The translations under genes and the position numbers were made by a program. Below, piece after piece: positions 1 to 8,192 of a stretch of 64,000 nucleotides of DNA. Origin of the DNA: JAFNAG01 sp963721405 (lineage in GTDB: Bacteria; Acidobacteriota; UBA6911). The notes under the pieces are model-generated. The model did not search any database and was not told the origin of the DNA. It worked only from the letters and a program-made list of their open reading frames with translations. The stretch's first letter is position 1; every line of letters starts with the position of its first letter. The stretch is from the NCBI GenBank assembly GCA_963721405.1, contig CAVRJA010000006.1, positions 186,001 through 250,000 on the forward strand, read 5' to 3'.

Positions 1-1
1 C

Positions 2-664
2 CGGCTACTCTATTCCCGTGATCAGACTATTGCCGACCTCTGCGCCGGCCTGGGGGAGATCGGCGAACGGGACACGGAAGTGCAGCTTCTTGGAGCGGCG
101 ATCTCCGCCCTGGGATCGATATACAAGGCCCACAAGTGGTTCTCCACGCGCGGCGACCTCGAGTACACCGCCCTTTGGGTCCTTTACGCCGCCACGCCGC
201 TCGCAAAGATCGAGGTAATGGGCGCCCGGTTGATCGCCGACCGCGAGGTAATCCCGCAGGCAATGAAGCTGAACGCCGCGTTCTTCAAGATCATCTACGC
301 GGACCTGCTGAACGACCGAAAGACGTCCAAGACCGTCAAGGCTGCGCTCGACGCCGTCGACGACTATCTGGCGGAGCGGGCGCCGTCGCTGTTCGCGCCC
401 GTGCTCGATCATTTGCGAGATGTCGGGGAAGCCCGCTCGGCGACGGACATCGAGGATCACTTCCTGCGAAACTTCGGCGTCGAAGGGGTTACGGCCGCCT
501 GCGAATACCTTGCCGACCAGGGATTGGCCTGCAAGGCTTCGATCCCGGTGCGGCTCACCAAAAGGAGCAACGCCATGGTGGAAGAGCTCGCGTTCTTCCA
601 CCTGCAACCGGAAACGGGAGAACCTGGTCCTCGAGCAGGAAAGTCGGCGCCCGATGTCTGCTAA
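2..664 (+). CDS. 5'-partial protein, possibly YgxA-like (nucleotidyltransferase-like)
   Basis: The frame is open from the left edge of the window and stops at TAA 664, so the N-terminus is missing; 220 residues are visible. The stretch around DREVIPQAMKLN and IYADLLND looks to me like the substrate-binding middle of the YgxA nucleotidyltransferase-like family, followed by a region that could be a winged-helix (FGVEGVTAACEYLADQGL). This is from memory of the family and is weak; no catalytic domain is visible because it would lie upstream. The 3' end overlaps the uvrA start by 11 bases, which suggests translational coupling. It could equally be an unrelated helical protein. Confidence 0.55.
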   Translation, partial: RLLYSRDQTIADLCAGLGEIGERDTEVQLLGAAISALGSIYKAHKWFSTRGDLEYTALWVLYAATPLAKIEVMGARLIADREVIPQAMKLNAAFFKIIYADLLNDRKTSKTVKAALDAVDDYLAERAPSLFAPVLDHLRDVGEARSATDIEDHFLRNFGVEGVTAACEYLADQGLACKASIPVRLTKRSNAMVEELAFFHLQPETGEPGPRAGKSAPDVC

Positions 665-3575
665 CCATCAGCGGCTTCCCCGCGCGAAGGCCGCGGCGCG
701 CACGAGCATCGCAGTCACGGGCGCGCGCGTCCACAACCTCAAGAACATCTCTCTCGAGATCCCGCGCGATCGGCTGATCGTGGTCACCGGGCTCTCCGGC
801 TCCGGCAAATCGAGCCTCGCCTTTGACACGATCTATGCCGAAGGGCAGCGGCGCTACATGGAGTCGCTGTCGAGCTACGCCAAACGGTTCGTTTCCCAGG
901 TGGCGAAGCCCGACGTGGACTTCGTGTACGGACTCTCCCCGGTGATTTCCATCGAGCAGAAGACCGTTTCCAGCAATCCCCGCTCGACCGTCGGCACCAT
1001 GACCGACATCGCGAGCTACCTGAACCTCCTGTTCGCCACCATCGGGGAGCCGCACTGTCCGCGTACGGGCGAACCTACCCCGAGCCGGACGTCCAGCCAG
1101 ATCCTCGAGTCGATCCTGGCGTTGCCGGAGGGGGCGGAGATCGAACTGCGGGCGCCCGTCTTCAAGGTCTACGGCGAAGAACTCGACTACCTCTTCACCG
1201 AGGTCCGCAAGAAGGGGTGTCGGCGGATGATCATCGACGGCCAGCCGGTCGACATTTCCGAGAACGTCGAGATCGATGAGGCTGCAGGCGAGAACATGGC
1301 AGCGGTCGTCGACCGGTTCGTCGTGAGCCGGAAACACGAGAAGGGCATCAAGGCCGGGATTGCCGCCACATTGCTCGTCGGCGACGGGCTCATGCAGGTC
1401 CACGTCGCCAACGGGACAAGCAAAGCCGAGGCCGAACGATTCTACCGCGGGCTCTCGAGCAAGACGCACCACTTCGTTTACGGCGACATCGGCCCGGACT
1501 ACTTTGTGTTCAACAATCCCGAGAGCGCCTGCCGCACGTGCGGCGGTCTCGGAATTCACAAGCTCACCCACCCGGAGCTGCTGGTTCCCGATCCGAAGCG
1601 CAGCATCGTGGGAGGGTGCTTCGTGCGCGAGGCGTTCAAGTACAACCCGGATACCTGGGACGGGCGGATGATGTACAGCCTGAGCAAGGCCCTCGGTTTC
1701 TCGCTCGAGACGCCCTGGCAGGATCTGCCGGTGAAGGCGCGCGACTCAATCCTCAACGGCATTGATCCGCAAAAGCTGGTCCTGAAATCGCCGCCGGAGG
1801 CCAAAGTCAAGCGCGACGACTGGGAGGGCAAGCTCTTAGGCTTTGGCGGCATCGCGCGACGAATCGAGCGGCACTATCGCCGCTACCGACAGCGCGGGGA
1901 AGCCAGCGCGAGCATGGAGGAGTGGCTCGACAGGGTGATGGTCGAGCACACCTGCCCCGACTGCAAGGGAGCCCGCCTCCGCGCCACGAGGCTCCTGTTC
2001 ACGGTTGCGGGCAAGAACATCCACGAGGCGGGCCAGCTCCACTTCGACCGGCTCCACGATTTCCTGGGCACGGTCAAGCCGGCCGGACGGGGCGCCGACG
2101 CCGGCCGGCAGATTCTCAGGGAAATCCGGAGACGGCTCGACCTGCTGCTGGGAATCGGCCTTGACTACCTGAACCTGAACCGGCGCTCCGGCACGCTCTC
2201 TGGCGGCGAGTCGCAGAGGATCCGGCTTTCGACGCAGATCGGTTCGGGGCTGATGGGCATGCTGTACGTCCTCGATGAGCCCAGCATCGGCCTTCATCCA
2301 AAGGACAACATGAAGATGATCGCCACCCTGGAGAACCTGCGCGACATCGGCAATACCGTGATTGTCGTCGAACACGACGAGGAGACGATCCGCGCCGCGG
2401 ACCATCTCGTCGAGATGGGGCCCGGACCGGGGGTTCATGGCGGTGAGGTGGTGGTGCAGGGGACTCTCGCCGACCTCCTGGCGTGCAAGGCCTCCCCGAC
2501 CGGGCAATATCTTTCGGGCAAGCGGTCGATTGCGATGCCCGCGCGGCGCCGCAACGGGAACGGAAAGACTCTGATCGTCCGCGGCGCCCGCGAGAACAAC
2601 CTGAAAAGCATCGATGTGGTGTTCCCGCTGGGCAAGCTGGTGGCGATCACCGGCGCCTCCGGCTCCGGCAAGAGCACGCTCATCAGCGAGATCCTTTACA
2701 AGGCACTGTGGAAACGGCTCGTGGACACGCGCACTCTGCCGGGAGACCATGACGGGCTCGAGGGTGCCGAGCAGGTGCACAATGTGATCAGCATCGACCA
2801 GTCGCCGATCGGGCGGAACAGCCGGTCCAACCCTGCGACCTACGTGGGATTCTATGACTCCATCCGCGACCTCTTTGCCTCGACTCCCATGTCCAGGGAG
2901 CGCGGCTACCTGCCGGGGCGCTTCAGCTTCAACGTGAAGGGAGGTCGCTGCGAAGAATGCCAGGGCGAAGGGGTGATCACGACGCAGCTCTACTTCATGC
3001 CCGACGTCGAGGTGCTCTGCGGCGCCTGCAAGGGGGCGCGCTTCAATGCCGAAACGCTCGAGGTCGCCCTGCGCGGCAAGACCATCAGCGATATTCTGAA
3101 CATGTCGGTCGAGGAAGGCGTGACGTTTTTCGCCGCCGAGTCGGCCATCAGCAAAAAGATCAAGGTGCTCGACGACCTCGGCCTGGGCTACCTGACGCTG
3201 GGTCAGTCGGCGACCACGCTCTCCGGGGGCGAGTCGCAGAGGATAAAGATCGCGACCGAGTTGAGCAAACTCCAGCGCGCCAGGCACACGGTGTATATCC
3301 TCGACGAGCCGACCACCGGCCTGCATCTGGCCGATATCGAGCATCTGCTCGCATCGCTGAACCGCCTGGTCGAGGCGGGTCACACGGTCCTGTTGATCGA
3401 ACACCACCTGGATGTGATCAAGACCGCCGACTATGTGATCGACCTCGGCCCCGAGGGGGGCCACGCCGGGGGCGAGGTGGTCGCCGCCGGCACCCCTGAG
3501 GAAATCGCCGCCTGCCCTGCTTCCTATACGGGTCGCTTCCTCAAGCCCCGCCTGCGCGCGCCACACCAAAGCTGA
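654..3575 (+). CDS. uvrA: Excinuclease ABC subunit A (UvrA family), altered first zinc module
   Basis: This is the DNA-damage-recognition ATPase of nucleotide excision repair, or a UvrA paralogue. It has 973 residues. The first Walker A is GLSGSGKSS at residues 46-53, with signature LSGGESQRIRLS and Walker B VLDEPSIGLHP. The second half has ASGSGKST near residue 670, LSGGESQRIKIA and ILDEPTTGLHL. The C-terminal zinc module (CEEC ... CGAC) and the central CPDC motif are intact. The first zinc module keeps only its distal pair (C293, C296); where the proximal CxxC should be, the sequence reads THHFVYGDIG. The ATG at 654 is chosen because homology begins about 20 residues later. It overlaps the upstream gene by 11 bases. 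No uvrB or uvrC is in the window. Confidence 0.93.
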   Translation: MSANHQRLPRAKAAARTSIAVTGARVHNLKNISLEIPRDRLIVVTGLSGSGKSSLAFDTIYAEGQRRYMESLSSYAKRFVSQVAKPDVDFVYGLSPVISIEQKTVSSNPRSTVGTMTDIASYLNLLFATIGEPHCPRTGEPTPSRTSSQILESILALPEGAEIELRAPVFKVYGEELDYLFTEVRKKGCRRMIIDGQPVDISENVEIDEAAGENMAAVVDRFVVSRKHEKGIKAGIAATLLVGDGLMQVHVANGTSKAEAERFYRGLSSKTHHFVYGDIGPDYFVFNNPESACRTCGGLGIHKLTHPELLVPDPKRSIVGGCFVREAFKYNPDTWDGRMMYSLSKALGFSLETPWQDLPVKARDSILNGIDPQKLVLKSPPEAKVKRDDWEGKLLGFGGIARRIERHYRRYRQRGEASASMEEWLDRVMVEHTCPDCKGARLRATRLLFTVAGKNIHEAGQLHFDRLHDFLGTVKPAGRGADAGRQILREIRRRLDLLLGIGLDYLNLNRRSGTLSGGESQRIRLSTQIGSGLMGMLYVLDEPSIGLHPKDNMKMIATLENLRDIGNTVIVVEHDEETIRAADHLVEMGPGPGVHGGEVVVQGTLADLLACKASPTGQYLSGKRSIAMPARRRNGNGKTLIVRGARENNLKSIDVVFPLGKLVAITGASGSGKSTLISEILYKALWKRLVDTRTLPGDHDGLEGAEQVHNVISIDQSPIGRNSRSNPATYVGFYDSIRDLFASTPMSRERGYLPGRFSFNVKGGRCEECQGEGVITTQLYFMPDVEVLCGACKGARFNAETLEVALRGKTISDILNMSVEEGVTFFAAESAISKKIKVLDDLGLGYLTLGQSATTLSGGESQRIKIATELSKLQRARHTVYILDEPTTGLHLADIEHLLASLNRLVEAGHTVLLIEHHLDVIKTADYVIDLGPEGGHAGGEVVAAGTPEEIAACPASYTGRFLKPRLRAPHQS

Positions 3576-3664
3576 ACCGCAAAGACCTCGAAGACCTCGA
3601 AGAAATAGGATCTGGGAGATTGCCTGGCGTCTGATCTTTGAGGTCTTCGAGGTCTTCGTGGTTT
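3575..3664. repeat. Imperfect inverted repeat just after uvrA
   Basis: Two arms of about 30 bases (3575-3605 and 3634-3664) are near reverse complements, built on AAGACCTCGAAGACCTCGAA and its complement. The arms share the words GACCTC and CTTCGTGGTT with the long inverted-repeat element at 45184-45450. Because it begins at the uvrA stop codon, it could act as a transcription terminator or mRNA-stabilising hairpin, but there is no T-tract. Confidence 0.7.
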
Positions 3665-3880
3665 GCTGTTATAGTCCGGCACCAATGTCGTTGTGACACC
3701 TGATTGCATTTCGACTTCGCTAGCAATATTGGGATTAGAGTAACCTGTGACTACGCTTGCCAATTCGGGAGTTTGAGATGAGAAGACCGTTGCTGGCGAT
3801 TCTACTGTAACTTAAAACCAAGGCTGGTGGCCCGACGCTTGAAGTCTGTAATCTGAATCCTGATGTCATAAGTCAGCAGT

Positions 3881-3913
3881 CCAAAGTCTAAAGTCTAAGG
3901 TCTAAAGTCTGAA
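3881..3913. repeat. Short tandem repeat of AAGTCTA-type heptamers
   Basis: AAAGTCTA, AAGTCTAAGG and TCTAAAGTCTGAA follow each other in imperfect tandem. A complementary version (CAGACTTTAGAC and relatives) lies at 41577-41628. Apart from this and the inverted repeat after uvrA, the 400-base gap before the aldolase gene shows no coding sequence I can support. Confidence 0.55.
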
Positions 3914-3981
3914 TCGCAGGCGCGGGCAATTCATGTTTCGGTGCGCCGGCAACGGTGATATAAGACTGCCATATTTCCCCG

Positions 3982-4761
3982 ATGGAGGAGCTTGTGCGCC
4001 ACAACGTCACCAAAGAAAAACTCAAGAACGGGCAGACAGTCTTCGGATGTTTTGTGCGTTATCCCAATGCCGCGCTGGTGGAGGTCCTCGGCTATTGCGG
4101 CTGGGATTTCATCTGTTTTGACGGTGAACACGGCCGCATCGAGCCCGCCGACTGCGAGCAGATGACCCGCGCAGCCGAGTTGCAGGGAGTGACTCCGATC
4201 GCGCGTGTCCCGGTCAATCAGCAGCACGTCATCCTGCGATTCATGGACACCGGCGTCCACGGCCTTCACGTGCCCATGGTCAATTCCGGCGCCGACGCCG
4301 AGGCGGTGGTGCAATCGGTCAAATACCAGCCGCGCGGCTGCCGGGGACTGGCCGCCGTGCGCGCTTCGGATTACGCCCAGGGGGTCCCCTTCGCCGATTA
4401 TGTCGCGATCGCCAACAAGGAGACCCTGGTTACCGTGCACATCGAAACGGAAGCCGCGGTGAACCGTTTATCCGAGATTGTCGTCGTGGACGGGATTGAC
4501 GTCATCTTCATCGGTCCGACGGACCTATCCAACTCCCTGGGAATTCCGGGGCAGCCTCAGCACCCGAAGATGCAGGCAATCATGCAGCGCATCGTCGACA
4601 CGGTTGCGCCGACGGGGCTCGCGCTCGGGATTATGGTGCCCAATGTCGAGGCAGCGCGGCAGTGGAAGGATCGCGGGGCCCGCTACATCACCATCGCCCT
4701 GGAAAATCTGATGAACCCGAGCTGCCGAAACTACCTCAAGACCATGCGCGATACGCCATGA
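3982..4761 (+). CDS. HpcH/HpaI-type class II aldolase
   Basis: Predicted metal-dependent 2-oxo-acid aldolase of the HpcH/HpaI (HHED aldolase, macrophomate synthase-like) family, 259 residues, the usual length. The family signature is clear: FDGEHGRIE with the probable base H50, R75 in ARVP, metal ligand E155 in IETEAA and D181 in GPTDLSNSLG. These enzymes cleave or form C-C bonds in 4-hydroxy-2-oxo acids; the physiological substrate cannot be read from the sequence. The gene stands alone, with non-coding DNA on both sides, so there is no operon context. ATG 3982 fits the family start; the Shine-Dalgarno site is weak (GGAG lies inside the first codons). Confidence 0.88.
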   Translation: MEELVRHNVTKEKLKNGQTVFGCFVRYPNAALVEVLGYCGWDFICFDGEHGRIEPADCEQMTRAAELQGVTPIARVPVNQQHVILRFMDTGVHGLHVPMVNSGADAEAVVQSVKYQPRGCRGLAAVRASDYAQGVPFADYVAIANKETLVTVHIETEAAVNRLSEIVVVDGIDVIFIGPTDLSNSLGIPGQPQHPKMQAIMQRIVDTVAPTGLALGIMVPNVEAARQWKDRGARYITIALENLMNPSCRNYLKTMRDTP

Positions 4762-4827
4762 AGACGATGCCGGAACTCAAAGAATCCCGTCAGCGCTGGT
4801 GGCTGATGGTCCTTCTGATTGTCTCGT

Positions 4828-4951
4828 GGGGGTCGGACAGACGGAAGTCAAATGCCAACAAGCACTTAACTGGGAAAAATGGTTCTACAGACCCCCCAAT
4901 CTCGATTTTAGCCCTCGTTTTCTGTTAATAAGCGATGCGGTTCACTCTTGC
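4828..4951. repeat. Partial copy of the GGGGGTCGGAC dispersed element
   Basis: It starts with GGGGGTCGGACAGACGGAAGT and continues with CAGACCCCCCAATCTCGATTTTAG, then GATGCGGTTCACTCTTGC. The same words in the same order occur in the complete copy at 17588-17834 (CAGACCCCTCAATTTCGATT, GTGCGGTTTACGTTCGC). The right terminus is absent here. The rest of the gap up to the Ste24 gene (about 5146) holds nothing else I recognise. Confidence 0.7.
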
Positions 4952-5146
4952 GGGAGGCGGGACAGGCACCGGTGCCGGTGTTCTTTTGTATCCAGGTAAA
5001 GCCCGCACGTTCAGCTGGTTATTGGATGCACCACACAGCCTGGGATTCCGAAAACATATTAGCTGTATGGGACGTCACCGAGTTTCAGTTCCCAACTCCC
5101 GGGCCGGGCATGGCTTGAATGACCAGGCTGGGCGACCGCAACAGAA

Positions 5147-6421
5147 TCAGGAAGCAGTTCCAAAAGGGGACACTGGTGACTGTCCCCCTGCTCGCACTGA
5201 AAGGGCCCGGATGCGCTCCAGGACCGGCGGGTGGCTGTAATCCAGGAAGACTTTCAGCGGGTGGGGCGTCAAATTGGACAGATTGTCCACGCTCAGCCGT
5301 TTCAATGCGGCGATGAACGCTTCGGCCCTTGACGTGGTCTGCGCCGAGTAGCGGTCCGCCTCGAACTCGTGTCTGCGCGACATGAAATTCATCGCGATCG
5401 AAATAATCGTGTTGATAGGAGCAAAGAGGAACCCGAAGAAAACGAGGCTCGCATAGATTGAGATAGAATCCATTTTGAATGCCGCAAACAATCCTGGATT
5501 CCGGATGAATAACGAAAGCACCCACAACAGCACTCCGGTCTGGGCAATCGAGGCGACCATCATCCTGGGTATGTGCCCGAGTTTGTAGTGCCCCATCTCA
5601 TGGGCAAGCACCGTCACCAACTCGTCCGGGGAGTGCTTTTCAATCAGGGTGTCGAACAGCACAATGCGGCGGTTGCGGCCGAACCCGGTGAAAAAAGCGT
5701 TGGCCTTGCTGCTGCGCTTCGAGCCATCCATTTTGAAAACGCCCTTGAGCTTGAATTCCTGTTCGCGGGCATAGGCCTCGATCCTGGATTTGAGCTCGCC
5801 TTCCTCGAGTGGCGTGAATTTGTTGAACAACGGCATGATGATCACCGGGGCCAGATAAACCATGAACAGTTGGAAGATGGTCACGGTCGCCCAAACTACG
5901 AGCCAGGCTGATTTTCCTGCGGTGCCGAACAGCCACAGAATGAATGCCAGCAGGGGAGCCCCAATCACGATCATCAGCAAAAGGCCCTTGAGCAGGTCGA
6001 AGAGGAAGGTTCTTACGGTGGTCCGGTTAAACCCATACCTGGCTTCGATCACGAATGTGCTGTAAATGCGGAACGGCAGGGAAAGGAGACCGGACAGTAC
6101 TGAAAGAAAGAGCATGAAGACGAGCCCGGTAAGGACGGGCCCCGAAACAAGGCTTTGCGCCAGCCGGTCAGCCAGATTGAATCCGCCCGCCAGAATGAAA
6201 AGCAGCGTAGCCGTCGTCACGATGCCGCCGCGGATCAGGCCGAACCGGGTGTATTCACGGGTGTATGTTTGTGATCGTGCGTACTTCTCCTGATCATAAT
6301 GTCCGATGAACTCTGTGGGCAATTGAGGGTCCAGGCGGCTCAGATTCAGCCGTGCCACCACAAGGTCCAGAACAAAATCGCCAATCAGAATAAATAGAAC
6401 AACTCCAAGATACGTGTTCAT
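5147..6421 (-). CDS. Ste24/HtpX-like M48 zinc metalloprotease (CAAX prenyl protease type)
   Basis: Integral-membrane zinc endopeptidase of peptidase family M48A, 424 residues. Several hydrophobic segments precede and follow the metal site HEMGH (residues 274-278); the downstream glutamate is in RRHEFEADRYSAQ. Ste24 homologues in bacteria are probably membrane-protein quality-control or maturation proteases; prenylation is not implied. The ATG at 6421 overlaps the TGA of the HEPN gene (ATGA), so the two are translationally coupled. The last dozen residues (GQSPVSPFG...) are encoded by a palindromic repeat at 5165-5186 and are probably not native family sequence. Confidence 0.9.
   Translation of the reverse strand: MNTYLGVVLFILIGDFVLDLVVARLNLSRLDPQLPTEFIGHYDQEKYARSQTYTREYTRFGLIRGGIVTTATLLFILAGGFNLADRLAQSLVSGPVLTGLVFMLFLSVLSGLLSLPFRIYSTFVIEARYGFNRTTVRTFLFDLLKGLLLMIVIGAPLLAFILWLFGTAGKSAWLVVWATVTIFQLFMVYLAPVIIMPLFNKFTPLEEGELKSRIEAYAREQEFKLKGVFKMDGSKRSSKANAFFTGFGRNRRIVLFDTLIEKHSPDELVTVLAHEMGHYKLGHIPRMMVASIAQTGVLLWVLSLFIRNPGLFAAFKMDSISIYASLVFFGFLFAPINTIISIAMNFMSRRHEFEADRYSAQTTSRAEAFIAALKRLSVDNLSNLTPHPLKVFLDYSHPPVLERIRALSVRAGGQSPVSPFGTAS
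5165..5186. repeat. Palindromic repeat inside the 3' end of the Ste24 gene
   Basis: GGGGACA-CTGGTGA-CTGTCCCC is a near-perfect 22-base dyad. It lies within the last codons of the Ste24 gene. It resembles GGGGACA...TGTCCCC repeat units found scattered in many environmental bacterial genomes (general recollection). Confidence 0.6.
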
Positions 6422-6858
6422 TCCTGGATTCCAGTCGAGGGCGTCCGCTGATGCTTGACCGCCCCTGTCACTGCCTCTACGACCCGGCGTGCTCCCGCTC
6501 GTGCCAGCTCGGCATCCGTTTTCTGATAAAACTCGGAGGGCGTCAGGTCCTCGCTCCCATAAAAGGCCAGTTCCCGGTCGCGCCTCAGCGATCGCGATGT
6601 AGCCACGAGGTCTTCGACGTGCGCGCGAACGGCCTCCGGCAGCCTGTCGCACTCCGAACGCAGAATCTGGCCGACATCATGTACGCGCGGAACCTCGATC
6701 GCAGAAAAGAGCAGCAGGGACTTCAATGCCAGTTCGACCAATTCCTGGGACTCTCGGACCACATCAGCCCAGCTCTCCCGTTCGAAGAGGACATCCAGTG
6801 CTGCCAGCCTGTGAGTCGCGCGCGTGAGGTAGTCATCTGCCAATGTCCTGTTGTGCAT
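6418..6858 (-). CDS. HEPN domain protein paired with an MNT nucleotidyltransferase
   Basis: All-helical HEPN protein of 146 residues. Visible features are WADVVRESQELVELALKSLL (residues 30-49), HDVGQIL (60-66) and the C-terminal RRDRELAFYG (92-101) that matches the HEPN family Pfam PF05168. The RNase motif R-x4-6-H is not present; the position reads RELAFY, so a ribonuclease toxin role is doubtful and a nucleotidyltransferase-partner role is possible. The start at 6858 is chosen because the HEPN pattern begins there. It lies 8 bases after the MNT gene and overlaps the Ste24 start by 4 bases, giving a three-gene operon. Confidence 0.8.
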   Translation of the reverse strand: MHNRTLADDYLTRATHRLAALDVLFERESWADVVRESQELVELALKSLLLFSAIEVPRVHDVGQILRSECDRLPEAVRAHVEDLVATSRSLRRDRELAFYGSEDLTPSEFYQKTDAELARAGARRVVEAVTGAVKHQRTPSTGIQE

Positions 6859-6866
6859 CGCACTCC

Positions 6867-7460
6867 TCAGAATTCCTTGATCCAGTATGGACTCCCATGC
6901 AGCATCCTGCGCAGGATCTTCCCCTGCCCTAGGGCTTCGCGCACGGACGCAAGAAAACGCGAGACCCGGCGATCGCGTTCCCACAACACAATCCCATCGA
7001 GCGCCACTTCATACCACAGGCCGCCGGCCTCCCGTACGCTGACCGGTAAACTCACGAAGTGAGGGGAAATCCGGCCGCAGTCGGAAGCGCTGGCGCACTC
7101 ACGGCTGAATTCATCCCAGAGGCGATATAGACCCCGTTCAATCTTGACTTCAGGCTTCACGACCAGGAGCAGATCGATATCAGAGTCGTCAGTGGCATCG
7201 CCGCGGGCCGCCGACCCGAAGAGGATCAGGCCGACGAGATCTCCATGCCACCGCCGGACGATCTCACCCGTAACACTGTCGGAAATCATGACCGCTTGAT
7301 CCATTGCCTGGCCGAAGCCGGCAAAGGGCTGTTCGTTCGCTTTCAACTTAGCCACACACAGTTGATTCAGCGATTTGCCGGATCGCCGGGCTTCCTCCTT
7401 GAGTTGGTAATGCAACGCTGCGGGCATTCTGATGACAAACTTCCCTGACAGCGGTTTCAT
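6867..7460 (-). CDS. MNT-type nucleotidyltransferase with N-terminal Arc/HicB-like DNA-binding segment
   Basis: 197 residues. Residues 7-40 (FVIRMPAALHYQLKEEARRS, then GKSLNQLCVAKL) look like the ribbon-helix-helix segment of HicB/Arc-type antitoxins. Residues 80-100 carry the minimal nucleotidyltransferase signature G82-S83-x10-D94-x-D96 (FGSAARGDATDDSDIDLL). In MNT-HEPN systems the MNT protein acts as antitoxin, in some cases by AMPylating HEPN; here the added DNA-binding segment would allow autoregulation, which is inference. ATG 7460 is preferred; an in-frame GTG lies 8 codons upstream within a repeated TGGTACTA motif. It is the first gene of the MNT-HEPN-Ste24 operon. Confidence 0.82.
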   Translation of the reverse strand: MKPLSGKFVIRMPAALHYQLKEEARRSGKSLNQLCVAKLKANEQPFAGFGQAMDQAVMISDSVTGEIVRRWHGDLVGLILFGSAARGDATDDSDIDLLLVVKPEVKIERGLYRLWDEFSRECASASDCGRISPHFVSLPVSVREAGGLWYEVALDGIVLWERDRRVSRFLASVREALGQGKILRRMLHGSPYWIKEF

Positions 7461-7557
7461 ATGCCTATAGTACCATAGTACCACTCATAAAATGCCATCA
7501 GTTTCTCGTCTGGGAAATATCGAAGAAAGTCAATCAGATACAGTAACTTATCAGAAT

Positions 7558-7740
7558 ATGCCTCTGCTAGAGACCCCTCAATCCCGATTTTTGACCCCCT
7601 TTTCTGAGAATAGGCGGGTACGCTCCAATTCTGCTGGGCCAGCAAGTCCGCTCAAACGCAAACATGGAGTGCCCGAAATTGCAATTGTGCCTTGTTCCTG
7701 GCCCCATCTTGAAGCTGTCCGTCCGGAAGACTCCATCCGC
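7558..7740. repeat. Degraded copy of the GGGGGTCGGAC dispersed element
   Basis: CCTCTGCTAGAGACCCCTCAA, then CGATTTTTGACCCCCTTTTCTG and CCGCTCAAACGCAAACA align in order with the 17588-17834 copy (CCTCTGCAGACCCCTCAATT, CGATTTTAGGTCCC, GCTTAAACGCAATAAA). Neither terminal GGGGGTCGGAC motif is recognisable, so it is a decayed internal portion. The rest of the 7485-7856 gap shows no supported gene. Confidence 0.65.
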
Positions 7741-7856
7741 CTCGTCGCCCCCCATTTCATCGCGACGCTTGCGTGCCGATTCAAAGGACTCTATAATCGT
7801 CGAATTCTCAACATCATTCGGGCCATTCCCCATTTCTGCGTGGAGGGGGGCGCGCC

Positions 7857-8138
7857 TTGAGACCAATATTCTGCACAAACTGCGGCGGTCGTTTGGACTC
7901 CGATTCGAAGTTCTGCCGGGATTGCGGAACGGAAGTTGAGGGTATTCCAGAGATTGCTGGCGATCGGAATCCACCGGACACGTCCCCAACCTCAACCCTG
8001 CGGGATGCGCCCTTTCCCGGTCGAGAAATCCTGGATGGGAGGAAGACGGTTTTCACGTTGAGTCCCATGGATCTGAGTCTCATCGTGAATTACTCGTCGA
8101 TGAGCGCGCCGCTGACGTTCCTGCATACCGATCTTTGA
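7857..8138 (+). CDS. Small zinc-ribbon protein
   Basis: A 93-residue protein that begins with a zinc ribbon, CTNCGGRLDSDSKFCRDCG (residues 6-24), followed by a Pro/Thr-rich, low-structure tail. The start is TTG 7857 after a GGAGGGGGG run, which is acceptable but unusual. The same type of ribbon opens the kinase at 9211-10956, which suggests a shared partner or targeting role. No catalytic domain is visible; it may be the N-terminal part of a longer ancestral protein. It lies 54 bases before coiled-coil gene A on the same strand. Confidence 0.6.
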   Translation: MRPIFCTNCGGRLDSDSKFCRDCGTEVEGIPEIAGDRNPPDTSPTSTLRDAPFPGREILDGRKTVFTLSPMDLSLIVNYSSMSAPLTFLHTDL

Positions 8139-8192
8139 CGTATAATGCGGTCATTCCGATTTGCCCCGTGTTCCGCCAAAGGAGTTCCGATT

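Noticed and set aside
1836..3569. Long minus-strand open frame opposite uvrA
   Set aside because: It is antisense to a clearly conserved gene, has low-complexity Arg/Gly/His composition and no domain; typical of high-GC antisense frames.
6858..7460. Calling the MNT/HEPN pair a proven toxin-antitoxin system
   Set aside because: The HEPN protein lacks the R-x4-6-H RNase motif, so toxicity cannot be asserted from sequence.
7492..7645. Possible small gene reading SDKLLYLIDFLRYFPDEKLMAF on the minus strand
   Set aside because: Half of it lies inside a decayed repeat element and there is no ribosome site; not enough to call.
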